A stretch of 64,000 bases of DNA, taken from positions 4,464,001 to 4,528,000 of the forward strand of contig OY744470.1 in the NCBI GenBank assembly GCA_963556145.1. Direction: 5' to 3'. Position 1 is the first letter of the stretch. Each line of letters opens with the position of its first letter. The notes beneath the pieces were generated by a model, which had not been told where the DNA came from, did no database searches, and saw only the letters and a program-made list of their open reading frames with translations. This DNA comes from Hygrocybe punicea. Lineage: Eukaryota > Basidiomycota > Agaricomycetes > Agaricales > Hygrophoraceae. Below, one piece after another: positions 22,530 to 32,073 of the stretch. The position numbers and the translations under genes are program-made.

Positions 22530-24209
22530 TTAATCGTCGTCGGGTGAGGAGTCTATAGAGGGTGGGTACGTCGGATCATCAAGATCGTTTGAATCGGTAT
22601 CGTTGGCATCGGGGTATTGTAAGAAGTCATCCAACGGTATCGATATTTCTGAGCGGGCGTGGTAGGGTACGACTCGGAAAGCGGCAAATCGAGATTTAGA
22701 AACCGCACCGTCGAGTTCGGCGAGTATGTAGGATCCGCCTTCTGTTTTCCTGACGACAACCATGGGTCCAAAGTACCGCGGTTTTGCTTTACGATCGAGA
22801 GACATTTCGATACGTGAATTTCGAACGAGAACGAGGTTGCCGGGTTCGAAGTCGAAAACTTTGATCGTGTTGGCGTATTTCTGCTCGAATTGCCAGGCGG
22901 ACGCGAGCCGAGATTTGGTAAGCTTTTCTTTGACCCGATTGAGGTCGGCTTCTCGTTTACGAAGTTGTCGGGCACGGATGACTATGAGGTCGGTCGTAGA
23001 CATCGTATCTTGCGTCGGAACCATGTACGTAGCTTCGGCAAAATCGAATGGAAAAAGCGGTTCTACTCCGTGTGCGATGTAGTAGGACGAGTATCCAAGG
23101 CTTTTGTGTGTCGTGACTCGTTCGGCCCAAAATACGGAGTGGGTTACGGTGTGCCATTTCTTTTCATCTCCGTCACAACTTTTCATAATGGCCTCCCGGA
23201 CATCTAGGTGGCGATGCTCAACGGGTCCATTCGCTTGTGAGTTATAGGGCGAAATGCGGATGTGGCGGATACCGTAGCGGGAGGCGAGATAGTCGAGCGC
23301 TTCTACGAACGGCTTGCCGTTGTCGGTAACGATTTCTTCGAGAGCGCCCCAATGGCATAAGATGTCTTCGAACAAGAACGTGCCGATGGTGGAGCCGGTC
23401 TCGCGGCGTAACATGCGGAACTCAGGGTAAGCGGACAGGGAGCAACGGGCTTGGACAATGTATCGATAGCCGCCGGATTGTGGCATAAACATTGTGTCGA
23501 CATACACTTTACGAAATAGTGAGGCCGGTGTAGCGACGGTGGGCAGAATGTGATGATAACGCATTTGCCGTACTTGGCACTGATGGCAAGACCGGACATA
23601 CCACTTGACGTCGTGGTCGAGGTGCGGCCACCAGAAACGGTCGAGTAGCCGAGCACGGACGGAGAATATACCTTTGTGGCCGAGAGAGTCGTGAGCGTCT
23701 TTGAGTAACTGAAGCCGGCGGTCGGGCGGTATGACGAGTTTGTGTTTTCCGTGATGGTCTTTGCGCCAAAGCTTGTTATCGGTGACGAAGAATTCAAGGG
23801 CATATCGTAAGAACAGACGGTATTCTTCGTCCGTGAAGTTCGCGGGTCGGGTTAGATCTCGTAACCAAGTCTCAACAAGAGCAAGACGAGCGTCAGCCGC
23901 GCGGGCTTTATCGGATTGCGGTATGTCAGAAACAGCTTCCTGATTTGTGTAGACGAGGACGGCGGGTAATTCTTGGAGTCGGTCGGCTGTGGCACGGCAG
24001 CGGCCGCATACGGCAATCGGCTTAGACGGTATGGGGACGGGTCGGTAGTTGACGACTTCCATAAAGAAACTGTAGGAGTGGTCGAGCCAATCGTCGGAAT
24101 CGTTGATCTCCTCGGGGTCTTCTGCAGCGCGGGGACGTTGGGAGAGTCCGTCGGGTGCACCGTGTGCGGAAGCGGGTACGTGAACGAGTCTAAAGTCAAA
24201 TAAGAGCAC
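22530..24209 (-). CDS. Ty3/gypsy integrase region of pol
   Basis: The integrase inserts the cDNA copy. It shows the HHCC zinc domain (LGHKG...FWWPHLDHDV...CHQCQ), the catalytic DDE triad as VDTMFMP, TDNGKPF and GPVEHRHLDVREA, and a C-terminal SH3-like DNA-binding part (FEPGNLVLVRNSRIE, KPRYFGPMVV). It continues in the same frame from the RT region across the TGA at 24222-24224. Its acidic tail ends at the stop at 22530. Confidence 0.93.
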   Translation of the reverse strand: MLLFDFRLVHVPASAHGAPDGLSQRPRAAEDPEEINDSDDWLDHSYSFFMEVVNYRPVPIPSKPIAVCGRCRATADRLQELPAVLVYTNQEAVSDIPQSDKARAADARLALVETWLRDLTRPANFTDEEYRLFLRYALEFFVTDNKLWRKDHHGKHKLVIPPDRRLQLLKDAHDSLGHKGIFSVRARLLDRFWWPHLDHDVKWYVRSCHQCQVRQMRYHHILPTVATPASLFRKVYVDTMFMPQSGGYRYIVQARCSLSAYPEFRMLRRETGSTIGTFLFEDILCHWGALEEIVTDNGKPFVEALDYLASRYGIRHIRISPYNSQANGPVEHRHLDVREAIMKSCDGDEKKWHTVTHSVFWAERVTTHKSLGYSSYYIAHGVEPLFPFDFAEATYMVPTQDTMSTTDLIVIRARQLRKREADLNRVKEKLTKSRLASAWQFEQKYANTIKVFDFEPGNLVLVRNSRIEMSLDRKAKPRYFGPMVVVRKTEGGSYILAELDGAVSKSRFAAFRVVPYHARSEISIPLDDFLQYPDANDTDSNDLDDPTYPPSIDSSPDDD

Positions 24210-24221
24210 GCCGGCTATCCA

Positions 24222-26078
24222 TCAGTTGATCGTTGCATTGGGCTGAATGTCGGGGTTGTTGAGCATCCCTTTTATGTACTTCGCGTCGACTTCAACAGTG
24301 AGGTTGCGGACGCCGATGATGAAGATTTGGTAGGCGCGGAGGGCCCTGAAGAGGCCGTAGAGTTCGAGCTTGGACTGGGAGTATCGGGCTTCGCGTTCGT
24401 TCCACGATATTGAACCAAAGCGATTCGGATAACGTTTTCTGTCAGCACGGATCTGCATGAGAACGAAGCCGACTCCAAGGACGGATGAATCAACGGCGAG
24501 AATCACTTCCCATTCACGCGTGTAGTCAATAGCGCGCAGCGCTGGCGATGTAATGACGGCGTTTTTGAGGTAGTCGACGGCGGTCTCTTCTTCTTCACCA
24601 AATTCGAAGGGTATACCTTTGCGGGTAAGACGGACGAGGGGTCGGGAGTGGAGCGAGAAGTCCTTGATAAAAATACGCAAGACGCCGCAGATACCGAGAA
24701 AGGCGCGAACTTCGGTGAGGTTGGTCGGCAGTGGCCAATCGCGAATCTTCTGTACTTTGGAGTCGTCGGCTACTCTTCCTTCGTATGTGCATCGGTGGCC
24801 AACAATGATGACTGAGGGTCGACACAACTCGAGTTTTTTGCCGTTGAAGGTACCGCCGACATAGCGGAAACGCTGAATGACGTGGTTGACACCTTGGAAG
24901 TGCTCCCAAATGAAACGTCGAATTGCTGGGTTCTCGGGTATAGTCTCGTAGGTACCGTCGGGTTGCTCGTAACGGGTTGGAGGCCCTTTGACGGGAATAT
25001 CGTCCATATACGGAACGGCAAGATGAGGGATTTCGTCACGGAGGATGTACGTGGAGTCACCGTGTAGGATCTGCGGGGAATTTGTGTATCCCATAGCAAT
25101 CCGCGTAAGTCGAAGCATTCCGAGTGGAGACTGAAAGGTCATATAGTCCCGAGACGAGGGGTGGACGAGGTGTTGGTCGAAAGAGACGAAGAGGTCGAAG
25201 GAAGCGTAGCAAGAGTGGCCGCCAAAGGCCTCGGCCAAGTGCTCGGTCATGGGCGGTATGGCGGGATCGCGGATAGTGACGGCGTTAAGCGGCTGTAGAT
25301 CGTGGACGATTCGAAGAGACTTCCCATCCTTTTTCAAAACGCAGAACCAGCGGGAGCGGTATGACGAATTCGAGGGTTCATAGGTACCAGCGTTAATTTT
25401 GTCTTTGATGATGCCAATGACTTCGTTAAGGATGCCGGGTGGGATTGGGATATTGCGATGGACCCACAGGTCGTGCGGTACGGTGGGAATGTGAATCGGC
25501 GGGAAGTAGTCTGTATTGAACTGGCCTTTCTCGGATTCGTTCCAGGCGAAGGCGGCTTCTTGCGTTTTGATGATATGGTGGCCGAGTTTTTCTTCCTCAG
25601 GCCAAAGGAATCCATCCGAGTTCATCGGCATCGCGTCGTGTCGTTCCTGGGTATAGCGGGTGCCGGGTGTAAAGTCGGGCGGGTGAGTCGGGAGCGTGGG
25701 TAAATCGGCTAGCGGGTCGCCGGTGATCTCGCGTATGATACGGTATTCGTCGGGGAGAGTGGTAGAAATTGGGCGGATACGATCGGCTACCTTCTTATAC
25801 TTTTTCTTGGTAACAACTCCTTTTAGGTCCCTGGTAGGGGGTGTGGTATACGAGATATAAGTAGCGTGTTCAGTAGAGGCTTTGTTACAAATATTTGAAG
25901 AAGAAATATGTGACGCAGGAGCGGAGACGGAACAAGACGAAGGAGGGGTATCGGTAGTACGTAGCTGATTTTGTACATCGGTCAACAATGAAATGTACTG
26001 GGCGGCAGTCTGAGGCTGAGACGAAGAGAAATCTAAATCGATAGAAAAACATAAGTCCTCTTCTAGGGGAAATGGCAA
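24222..26078 (-). pseudogene. Ty3/gypsy reverse transcriptase - RNase H region of pol
   Basis: It copies the RNA genome and degrades the hybrid RNA. RT blocks are LRIVHDLQPLNAVT, YASFDLFVSFDQ, SPLGMLRLTRIAMGYTNSP and the catalytic YMDDI. RNase H begins near WEVILAVDSSVLGVG. The frame stops at TGA 24222-24224 within PNATIN-stop-WIAGV. In related elements this position is Arg (INRWIAG), so CGA to TGA is very likely. The upstream join to the protease region needs a shift of frame at about 26180-26187 (see findings). Confidence 0.9.
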
Positions 26079-26179
26079 AAGGGAAGCATAGTTCGTGGTA
26101 TAGGTGTGGTCGCTTTCGAGTGGCGGCTTCTCATCTCCTGGTGCGTCCTTCCCGAGAGGTATCTCCAGGTCCTCGACTT

Positions 26180-27946
26180 CTAAAAATCCGGTTTTCCGGT
26201 GTCAGACCGCTCTCGTTGGTTCTTTTGGTTGTGCTCGATGGTGGGCAAGGTGACGACGGCACTGGTGTTTGGATCTGTGATCGTGACTTGTTGTTCTCCG
26301 TTTTTATAATCCTTCGTAAGGGCCTCGGAAAGCGTGAAGAATGGGCGGCCGATGAGGATCTCGTAGGGGGTGTCGTCGACGACTTGGACTTGGAGGAAAA
26401 GATCAACGTCGCCAAAAGTGAATTTTAGGTTGGCGATCCGGCCGAGGGTGTCGTTGTCGCTTTTATTTGCCGACTGCATCCGCATCTTCATATTTTGGAG
26501 GCCGTAACCGAGTTTCTCCCAAATATCGCGCCGCATGCCGATGATCATGGAACCGTTGTCGAGGACGCACTCGAATACGAATTTGCCGTTGATGAGCGGG
26601 TAGACCGCACGGAGAGGGACTGAGTCGCGGCCGACGACGAGCGGGACGTTTTCCTGACAGTGTTGACAAGCGCGAGTGGGGATTTCGGGTGCGTGAAAAT
26701 GGAAGACCTCGACGTTGTTACTCTCGGTGGTGACCTTTTTCGACGTAGTGAGGTCCTTCATGTGACGGCGGGCGTCGGACGACATGGCTAAAAGTTCTCG
26801 CTGCGAAATGCAGACTTGAGAATCGAGCGCACGGTCGATGACGGATTTGGCGATACCGGGATCTTCGATGGGGGCTTGGTAGCGGTATTGGGGGTGCGAT
26901 GCGGGAAGGTTCTGGGGAGTGCGCGGTACAAGGGCGGTCAGCTTGGTCGGCCACATGTTCGAAGGGGGGACTATGGTGATCGGCTGCTCGTTGATAGGTC
27001 TGGCCATTTTCTCGGCGGGTTTCACGGCGGGGACGGACGTGGAAGTGGCGGGCAGATTGGGAAACGTTTCTCTAGACTTGCCTTTCGCCTTAGAGGGGAT
27101 CTCTACGCCGTCAAATCTAACCCATTTACGAAGCCGCTGCACTTCGGCTTCCAGAACCTTGATTTGTTCGTTGTCGTTGTCGATGTCGGACGTCGTGGAC
27201 TGAAAGATGTCGGCATACTCGGTGGTGACCTCTGGTTCATAGGTGGGTACTTCGACGGTGGAGACGAAGTGAGCTTTGACATGAGGCGGCGGGTCGTGTT
27301 GGAACGGTTCTGTGGGGTTACGGGCAGGGGGAGCACGGTTGCCGGGGTTCTGTGCGTGCCACGCGTCGAAGCGTTCCCTCATATTTTTGCCAACGATAGC
27401 CTTTGGAAGATACATTCCGTTAGGCAACACGATGCGGCCGTGCTCGTTCTTGCCGCATATTCCGTCTCGAGTGTACTGCTCGCAGATGGGACAATCGCGT
27501 ATACGATGGAACGGGTCGTCGCAAAAGAGGCAGTTGAAGTTGGTGAAACCCTGTCCCGCGGTGGTCAGCTTAGTCCTATTTGCACACGGCTTTGGGGGGT
27601 TGTTACGTTCGGTGAGGGCTTGCGTGAGGACGGCGGGTTGTTGCGAAACGAGACGAAAGAGGTCAGATACGTTAGGTTCGACCGGTTCCACTTTAGGAAT
27701 GACCGGGTCATAGCGAGCAGGTGGCGGGTAGCGGGTGGCAGGTTCTATTGGAGTCGAGTACCGGATGGCGGCAGGCGACGTTGACGATAGACGAGAGACG
27801 GTGGACGGTTCGGCCGCGGTTCCGGCCAGCAGGAAGTGGGCGCAATTGTGGAAGTCCTGGAAGTCGTAAGGGTCGCTATGGAAATGGTTCGGCTTTTGGT
27901 ACTGCAGACGGTGGAGTGGTACCGAGGTACCACTCCGGGGGCTCAC
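26180..27946 (-). CDS. Ty3/gypsy gag C-terminus and aspartic protease
   Basis: A zinc-knuckle-like CLFCDDPFHRIRDCPIC is at about residue 140. Later comes a retropepsin-like region with FECVLDNGSMIIGMRRDIW, in which the catalytic Asp-x-Gly reads D-N-G, and EILIGRPFF, the C-terminal flap of these proteases. The N-terminal FHSDPYDFQDFHNCAHFLL matches the end of the capsid region. The frame is the same as that of the gag exon above (28597-28040), but stops lie between them (27947-28039). Confidence 0.85.
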   Translation of the reverse strand: MSPRSGTSVPLHRLQYQKPNHFHSDPYDFQDFHNCAHFLLAGTAAEPSTVSRLSSTSPAAIRYSTPIEPATRYPPPARYDPVIPKVEPVEPNVSDLFRLVSQQPAVLTQALTERNNPPKPCANRTKLTTAGQGFTNFNCLFCDDPFHRIRDCPICEQYTRDGICGKNEHGRIVLPNGMYLPKAIVGKNMRERFDAWHAQNPGNRAPPARNPTEPFQHDPPPHVKAHFVSTVEVPTYEPEVTTEYADIFQSTTSDIDNDNEQIKVLEAEVQRLRKWVRFDGVEIPSKAKGKSRETFPNLPATSTSVPAVKPAEKMARPINEQPITIVPPSNMWPTKLTALVPRTPQNLPASHPQYRYQAPIEDPGIAKSVIDRALDSQVCISQRELLAMSSDARRHMKDLTTSKKVTTESNNVEVFHFHAPEIPTRACQHCQENVPLVVGRDSVPLRAVYPLINGKFVFECVLDNGSMIIGMRRDIWEKLGYGLQNMKMRMQSANKSDNDTLGRIANLKFTFGDVDLFLQVQVVDDTPYEILIGRPFFTLSEALTKDYKNGEQQVTITDPNTSAVVTLPTIEHNQKNQRERSDTGKPDF

Positions 27947-28039
27947 GCAGGACTCGAGGGAAAGGTCGACTGGATAGGAAGGATGGACTGACTACTACAT
28001 CTGGAAGGCTACTAACTAGGTCAAACCGTGGGAACCTGA

Positions 28040-28597
28040 TCACGTGACTGACCAGGCACAACTACTACAACGGGTTTTGATGTCCTTTTTAAGCTCGACA
28101 TGGAAGCCGTTCTCGTACGCGATGTTGCGTTCTCGGGGAGAGATCCGACCCTTGTCTAGAAGAAACCCTGAGATCCGGATGAACTCGCGGTAATATTCGC
28201 CAAGTTCGGCGCGGGTACGGATACCATAAGCGGTTTGGGTGTGCGTAAGATGGTCGAGATCCGCCATAGTGTACCGGTGATCGTCTTCCGTGCCCGGGTA
28301 TAGCACGAGTACGCTCCTTTTGAATGCGGCATAATCGACGCCGGTCGCGCTAGGTAAACTTGCCCAAAGCTCGTAGTCGCTAAGCGACGCGTAGCGCAGA
28401 CTATGCTTGATGCGTCCTGCGTCGTCGAGAGCGGCATCGGCAGCAAGTATCTCGACTTCTTCGAAGAAGCGGTTTAAATTGAGCGGGTTCCCGTCGAAGG
28501 TCGGGGCCGTGGAGTGACCGCGAGCGGGCATTTGTCGTGGAGTAACATGGGGAGCGGTAACGTGGGGAGTGGTCGAAGATCCAGAGGTCGAAGTCAT
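28040..28597 (-). CDS. Ty3/gypsy gag N-terminal (capsid) region
   Basis: It begins MTSTSGSSTTPHVTAPHV and contains FDGNPLNLNRFFEEVEILA, the usual capsid start of these elements, and YRYTMADLDHLTHTQ-like text. It stops at 28040 after KDIKTRC, in a stretch (27947-28060) that does not look coding and contains a palindrome (ggagtggtaccgaggtaccactcc), so a small insertion may have cut gag. Confidence 0.75.
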   Translation of the reverse strand: MTSTSGSSTTPHVTAPHVTPRQMPARGHSTAPTFDGNPLNLNRFFEEVEILAADAALDDAGRIKHSLRYASLSDYELWASLPSATGVDYAAFKRSVLVLYPGTEDDHRYTMADLDHLTHTQTAYGIRTRAELGEYYREFIRISGFLLDKGRISPRERNIAYENGFHVELKKDIKTRCSSCAWSVT

Positions 28598-29079
28598 TGT
28601 GGGTGGAAGGAGCTGAGATGTCGATGAAGCGGTTGTCGGGTGTACGATGAGCGGGTCGGGTAACGTGGGCGATGATGGCGTGGACGAAGACGAAGACGGG
28701 GACGATGACGATGACGGAGTTTTCGATGTCGAGAGCGAAGACGTGGACGGGGGTTCTAACGAGGTCGAAGTCGGGGACGTAGGCGATGCGGGTGTCGAAC
28801 TGAGATCGGATGAGTCGGGTGTGATGGTAATTATCGGTATATCAACCGATTCGAGACTGTCGGATGAAAGATATAGGGGGGGTGTTTGACCCTGAGACGA
28901 GCGGGAGGTTGTTATGTCGAGCGAGGTGGTCGGGTACTAGCTGGAAGAAGTCGTCGTCGATTGTCGGGTCGAAGGCGGCTAAAGAGAGTTCTTGTTGAAG
29001 AGTTCTTCGAGGAAGATCTCGAAGACGACGGTCAGAGGGAGGGATACGGGAAGAGGAAGCTATGGTGGTGCTAGACTAT
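28598..29079. other. gag leader, low-complexity GAC/GTC-rich
   Basis: Untranslated leader between the 5' LTR and gag. The + strand carries a run of gatgacgatgacggag-type triplets that is open in several frames but has no protein character beyond repeated Asp/Glu/Val. No gene is proposed. Confidence 0.4.
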
Positions 29080-29097
29080 TCCTCGCGGTGGGCTCCA
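29080..29097 (-). promoter_or_regulatory. candidate primer-binding site
   Basis: Two bases inside the 5' LTR the minus strand reads TGGAGCCCACCGCGAGGA. The leading TGG fits the CCA end of a tRNA primer. The tRNA identity was not determined. Confidence 0.6.
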
Positions 29098-29099
29098 GA

Positions 29100-29893
29100 T
29101 GTAAAGGCAAGGTCGGGGTGGCTGCGGAATAATAATCCTAAGCCTGTGGGGTCAGCGTAGAAGTGACTAGGAATAGTCTAACAAGCTTCAGTAAGATAAT
29201 AGGATATAAAAGGTAAGAAGCTGCCGAGTAAACTACTGAAATCTATCGAGACCGATTGAAGCCGACGAAGCCGACGATGTCGGGTACGGCGGGTCGGGTG
29301 TCGGGTGACGAGAAACGTAGAGATTAAGACAGTAGAAGGACGGGGAGAGCGTCGAGGAAACCGACGAGTAGTATGTGCAATGGATTTTACTGAGAGACTA
29401 ATTCTCAGAGAGAGGAAACGGGGGAACTGGTTTCTTATTATGAGACGGCGCTTGGGCACCGTTTTTATACTACAAATTTCTGTACCTAGATTCGGACGAG
29501 AGTCCTCGGCCGATGAGAGGAAACAAAGGAGAATAAAAATGGGGAAGTAGGAAGAGCGTTGCGAGGCGACGATGACAGGGAAAATGGGTGGAAGATATAA
29601 AAAACCGTAAAAGATGCAAAATACTTTACTATATCCCCATAAGGGAGACGCTAGGCGTGAATAAGGCAAGTCCGATGTCGGGATCCCAGTCCGATGAGAT
29701 CTATCTTTGATATTTGAAGTTCCGCGAGTTTAGGAGATAGACCAACCAGGTACGTGAGCGGCCGTGCTAGTCGGTATGCATCGGGTTGCGTTGGGTTGCG
29801 TCGGGTTCGAACGTAGATTGCTAGAGACGTCGGGTTCGAGTGGATTCGCTAGATATCGATGTTACGGCCTCAGAGGGTCGAGGACCCTCTACA
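29100..29893 (-). repeat. 5' LTR of the Ty3/gypsy element
   Basis: 794 bp, 790 of which are identical to the LTR at 20113-20906. A 163-codon open frame exists in both copies but is incidental to the LTR. Confidence 0.95.
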
Positions 29894-30080
29894 GCGCAGT
29901 CTGTGCACGGTTCACCTCCACCCTCTCAAAAACGGTTGAGGATGTCACGGAGGGTGGCCATCTGGGCTGTGGGGGTTGTGATCGCGCAGTCTGTGTGTGG
30001 TTCACCTCCACCCTCTCAAAATGATTGAAGATTGGTTGAGGATATCACGGAGGGTGGTCATCGGGGCCACGGGAGTTGTA
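29894..30080. repeat. tandem repeat, right part, after the retrotransposon
   Basis: It starts gcgcagtctgtg and continues the units of 19500-20112 (ctccaccctctcaaaa, ggagggtggccatctgggc), confirming that the retrotransposon split an existing array. 30081-30238 is AT-rich and holds nothing further except the upstream region of the next gene. Confidence 0.8.
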
Positions 30081-30238
30081 ACCCCTTCCACCCTTCACCT
30101 TTAGGGTACAGCTTTAAATATTTTGAAATCATAATATTTCTTGAAGTCGTGTTTTTTTTCATTAAATAACAAGTTGGCCCATCACGTGACCTGTAAAAAA
30201 GTTTTCTGCTGTTCAAGTCAGACCGCTATACCAACGCC

Positions 30239-31807
30239 ATGCAAACCCATTCTATGGTAAACAATATACCTCTCAGCTAGAGAGTCTAGATAGCCAGTTA
30301 CTTAATCTAATCTGTCAGACTCAGGCCATCTCCGCTGATAATTCATTCAATTTTGAACAATTGTTGGGCAAAGCAGTACAATCAGAAATCAGCAACCAGG
30401 AGGACGACACAGAGGACTATCCGTTCCAATCCATATGTCCGGTGGACCAACCCCATGCCCTTGCACCGTCTGACCACGATTCCAATGTGGATATCAGCTC
30501 CGATGAACATCAGGCTCCTGCGTCGTCCACGACCACCCCTATTTCTCGTAAACCACTTCCAAAATCTGTAAAGGAACATCGGAAACAACAAAGTAAACAA
30601 AAACGCCAAATGAAATGACAGCAAGAACGGAGTAGTCATTCCTTCGGCGATTATACGGTCCGTCCTTCCACTATGAAGAAACATATCAACGAGGTCAATA
30701 AAGTCACTGCCGATCTTGACCTCGACGTCGAAGCTGTACCAGTCTCAAAAATTGGATATACTGCGGTCAACTCGGAGGGGTATGGGAGGACTTTTACTTT
30801 GGAGGAAATGGTGGGTTCCGACTCCGTATTCAAGTTTACCCTACACCATTGGGATGGAAAGTAAGTCTCATTCCCATTACTGGTGATCAAAGCTCATTAT
30901 ACAATAATAGAGAGTCATTTCCTATTGAAAACCAAGAAGGTCTTTTGATAGTTGTCATGGTAGGTCGACCGGATGGTGAGCTAGGTCAGAAGATGCATCG
31001 AGACGCTGCGGAAGCCATGGCCCATGCTAGGATGTTAGCTAGCTTCTCAGTCACCCAAGAGAGTCATAGACGCGGCGTTTTCTATGTGCTAAGCCACGGG
31101 GCATCGTATGGGGGGGGACAGAAGGCAAACTCCATTTTTGTATTGCCGATTCATCTACTGATTCCTTCCCTGAGTAGACGCCTGGGAACCTTTGCAATAG
31201 CGCTAAGGATAGTGAAATCCTCACGATGCTCATTAATCACCCTGCAATTAGGGGATTTGCAGGATTTGCATCAGGAGCATTTTCGACATGGATGCCAAAG
31301 CTGTATTCCTATTACAAGGAAAAAATGGGAGCACTGTATGAGAGGTATCCCGAGTTGGCAAGGACATTCGACAACAGCATATGGTCAACCAGCACGTTCA
31401 ATTTCGGACCACAGACAGTATGCTTCGACCACATCGACTTCAAGAATTTGTCTTTTGGGATGTGCTCCATCACCCCACTGGGCGACTTCGATCCGACACT
31501 TGGGGGCCATCTCATCCTTTGGGATTTGAAGATGGTTATCGAGTTTCCCGCTGGGACCACCGCCATTATTCCTTCCGCCATCCTCCGCCACTCCAACACC
31601 TCCATTCAAAAGGGGGAAACGAGAATGTCCTTCACACAGTACACGGCAGGGGGCTTATTTAGATGGGTGGAATATGGGTTCCAGACTGTTGGTGAGCTGC
31701 TGGCTTCGAAAAAGTGGGCTAGAAAAGAATTGGAAGAAGAAGGCCCCGCTAGATGGCAAATGGGACTTGGACTTTTTAGTAATCTCAAGGAGCTTCTGGG
31801 GCAGTAG
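30239..31807 (+). pseudogene. TET/JBP-like 2-oxoglutarate/Fe(II) dioxygenase gene with in-frame TGA
   Basis: Exons 30239-30256, 30319-30860, 30911-31124 and 31178-31807 agree in phase; the third intron has a GC donor. Fungal TET/JBP proteins oxidise 5-methylcytosine. The N-terminal third is basic and disordered (SVKEHRKQQSKQKRQ). The core shows SHRRGVFYVLSHGASYGGG, the iron-binding H-x-D in CFDHIDFKNLSFGMC, GGHLILWDLKMVIEFP, the distal His in RHSNTSI and Arg in GETRMSFTQY, then GGLFRWVEYGF. I recall this block order from the expanded Agaricomycete TET/JBP family. TGA at 30616-30618 (KRQMK-stop-QQERS) lies in the disordered part and fits CGA to TGA, while the catalytic part is intact. It is convergent with X2, 266 bp between stops. 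Confidence 0.7.
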
Positions 31808-32073
31808 AATAACAGGCTGTTCGTTTTATAAGAAGGTGTTATGTTGAATTGAATTACAGGTGTGGAAAAACTTTTTCACCAAAGGAAAAACTTTTTCACC
31901 AAAGGGAAACCGTGACGAATTCAATGTCAAAAATGCTCTCATGAAAGAAAGCTAAACGTTTCTTCGAGAGCAGATATAGCGGTATATTGGGTTTTCAAAC
32001 AACCCGACGGATTCTGAATAATAAATACATGTAAAAAATTATGTCCAAGCCGACAATTTGCTAAGCCCTAGTC

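Larger units (their letters stand above)
20113..29893 (-). mobile_element. Ty3/gypsy LTR retrotransposon, minus orientation
   Basis: The element is bounded by two 794-bp LTRs (TGTAAAGG...CCTCTACA) and flanked by the 4-bp duplication GCGC. The tandem repeat into which it inserted reads gtgatc-gcgc-agtctgtg. Minus-strand order is LTR, gag, gag-protease, RT-RNase H, integrase, then LTR. A separate spliced gene on the opposite strand lies between integrase and the 3' LTR. The LTRs differ at only four sites, so insertion is recent, yet the coding frame carries stops and a frame change. Confidence 0.93.

Noticed and set aside
26816..27784. 322-codon + strand open frame
   Set aside because: It is antisense to gag-protease with zinc knuckle and retropepsin motifs. 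The + frame has no recognisable motif and reflects GC-biased codon shadowing.
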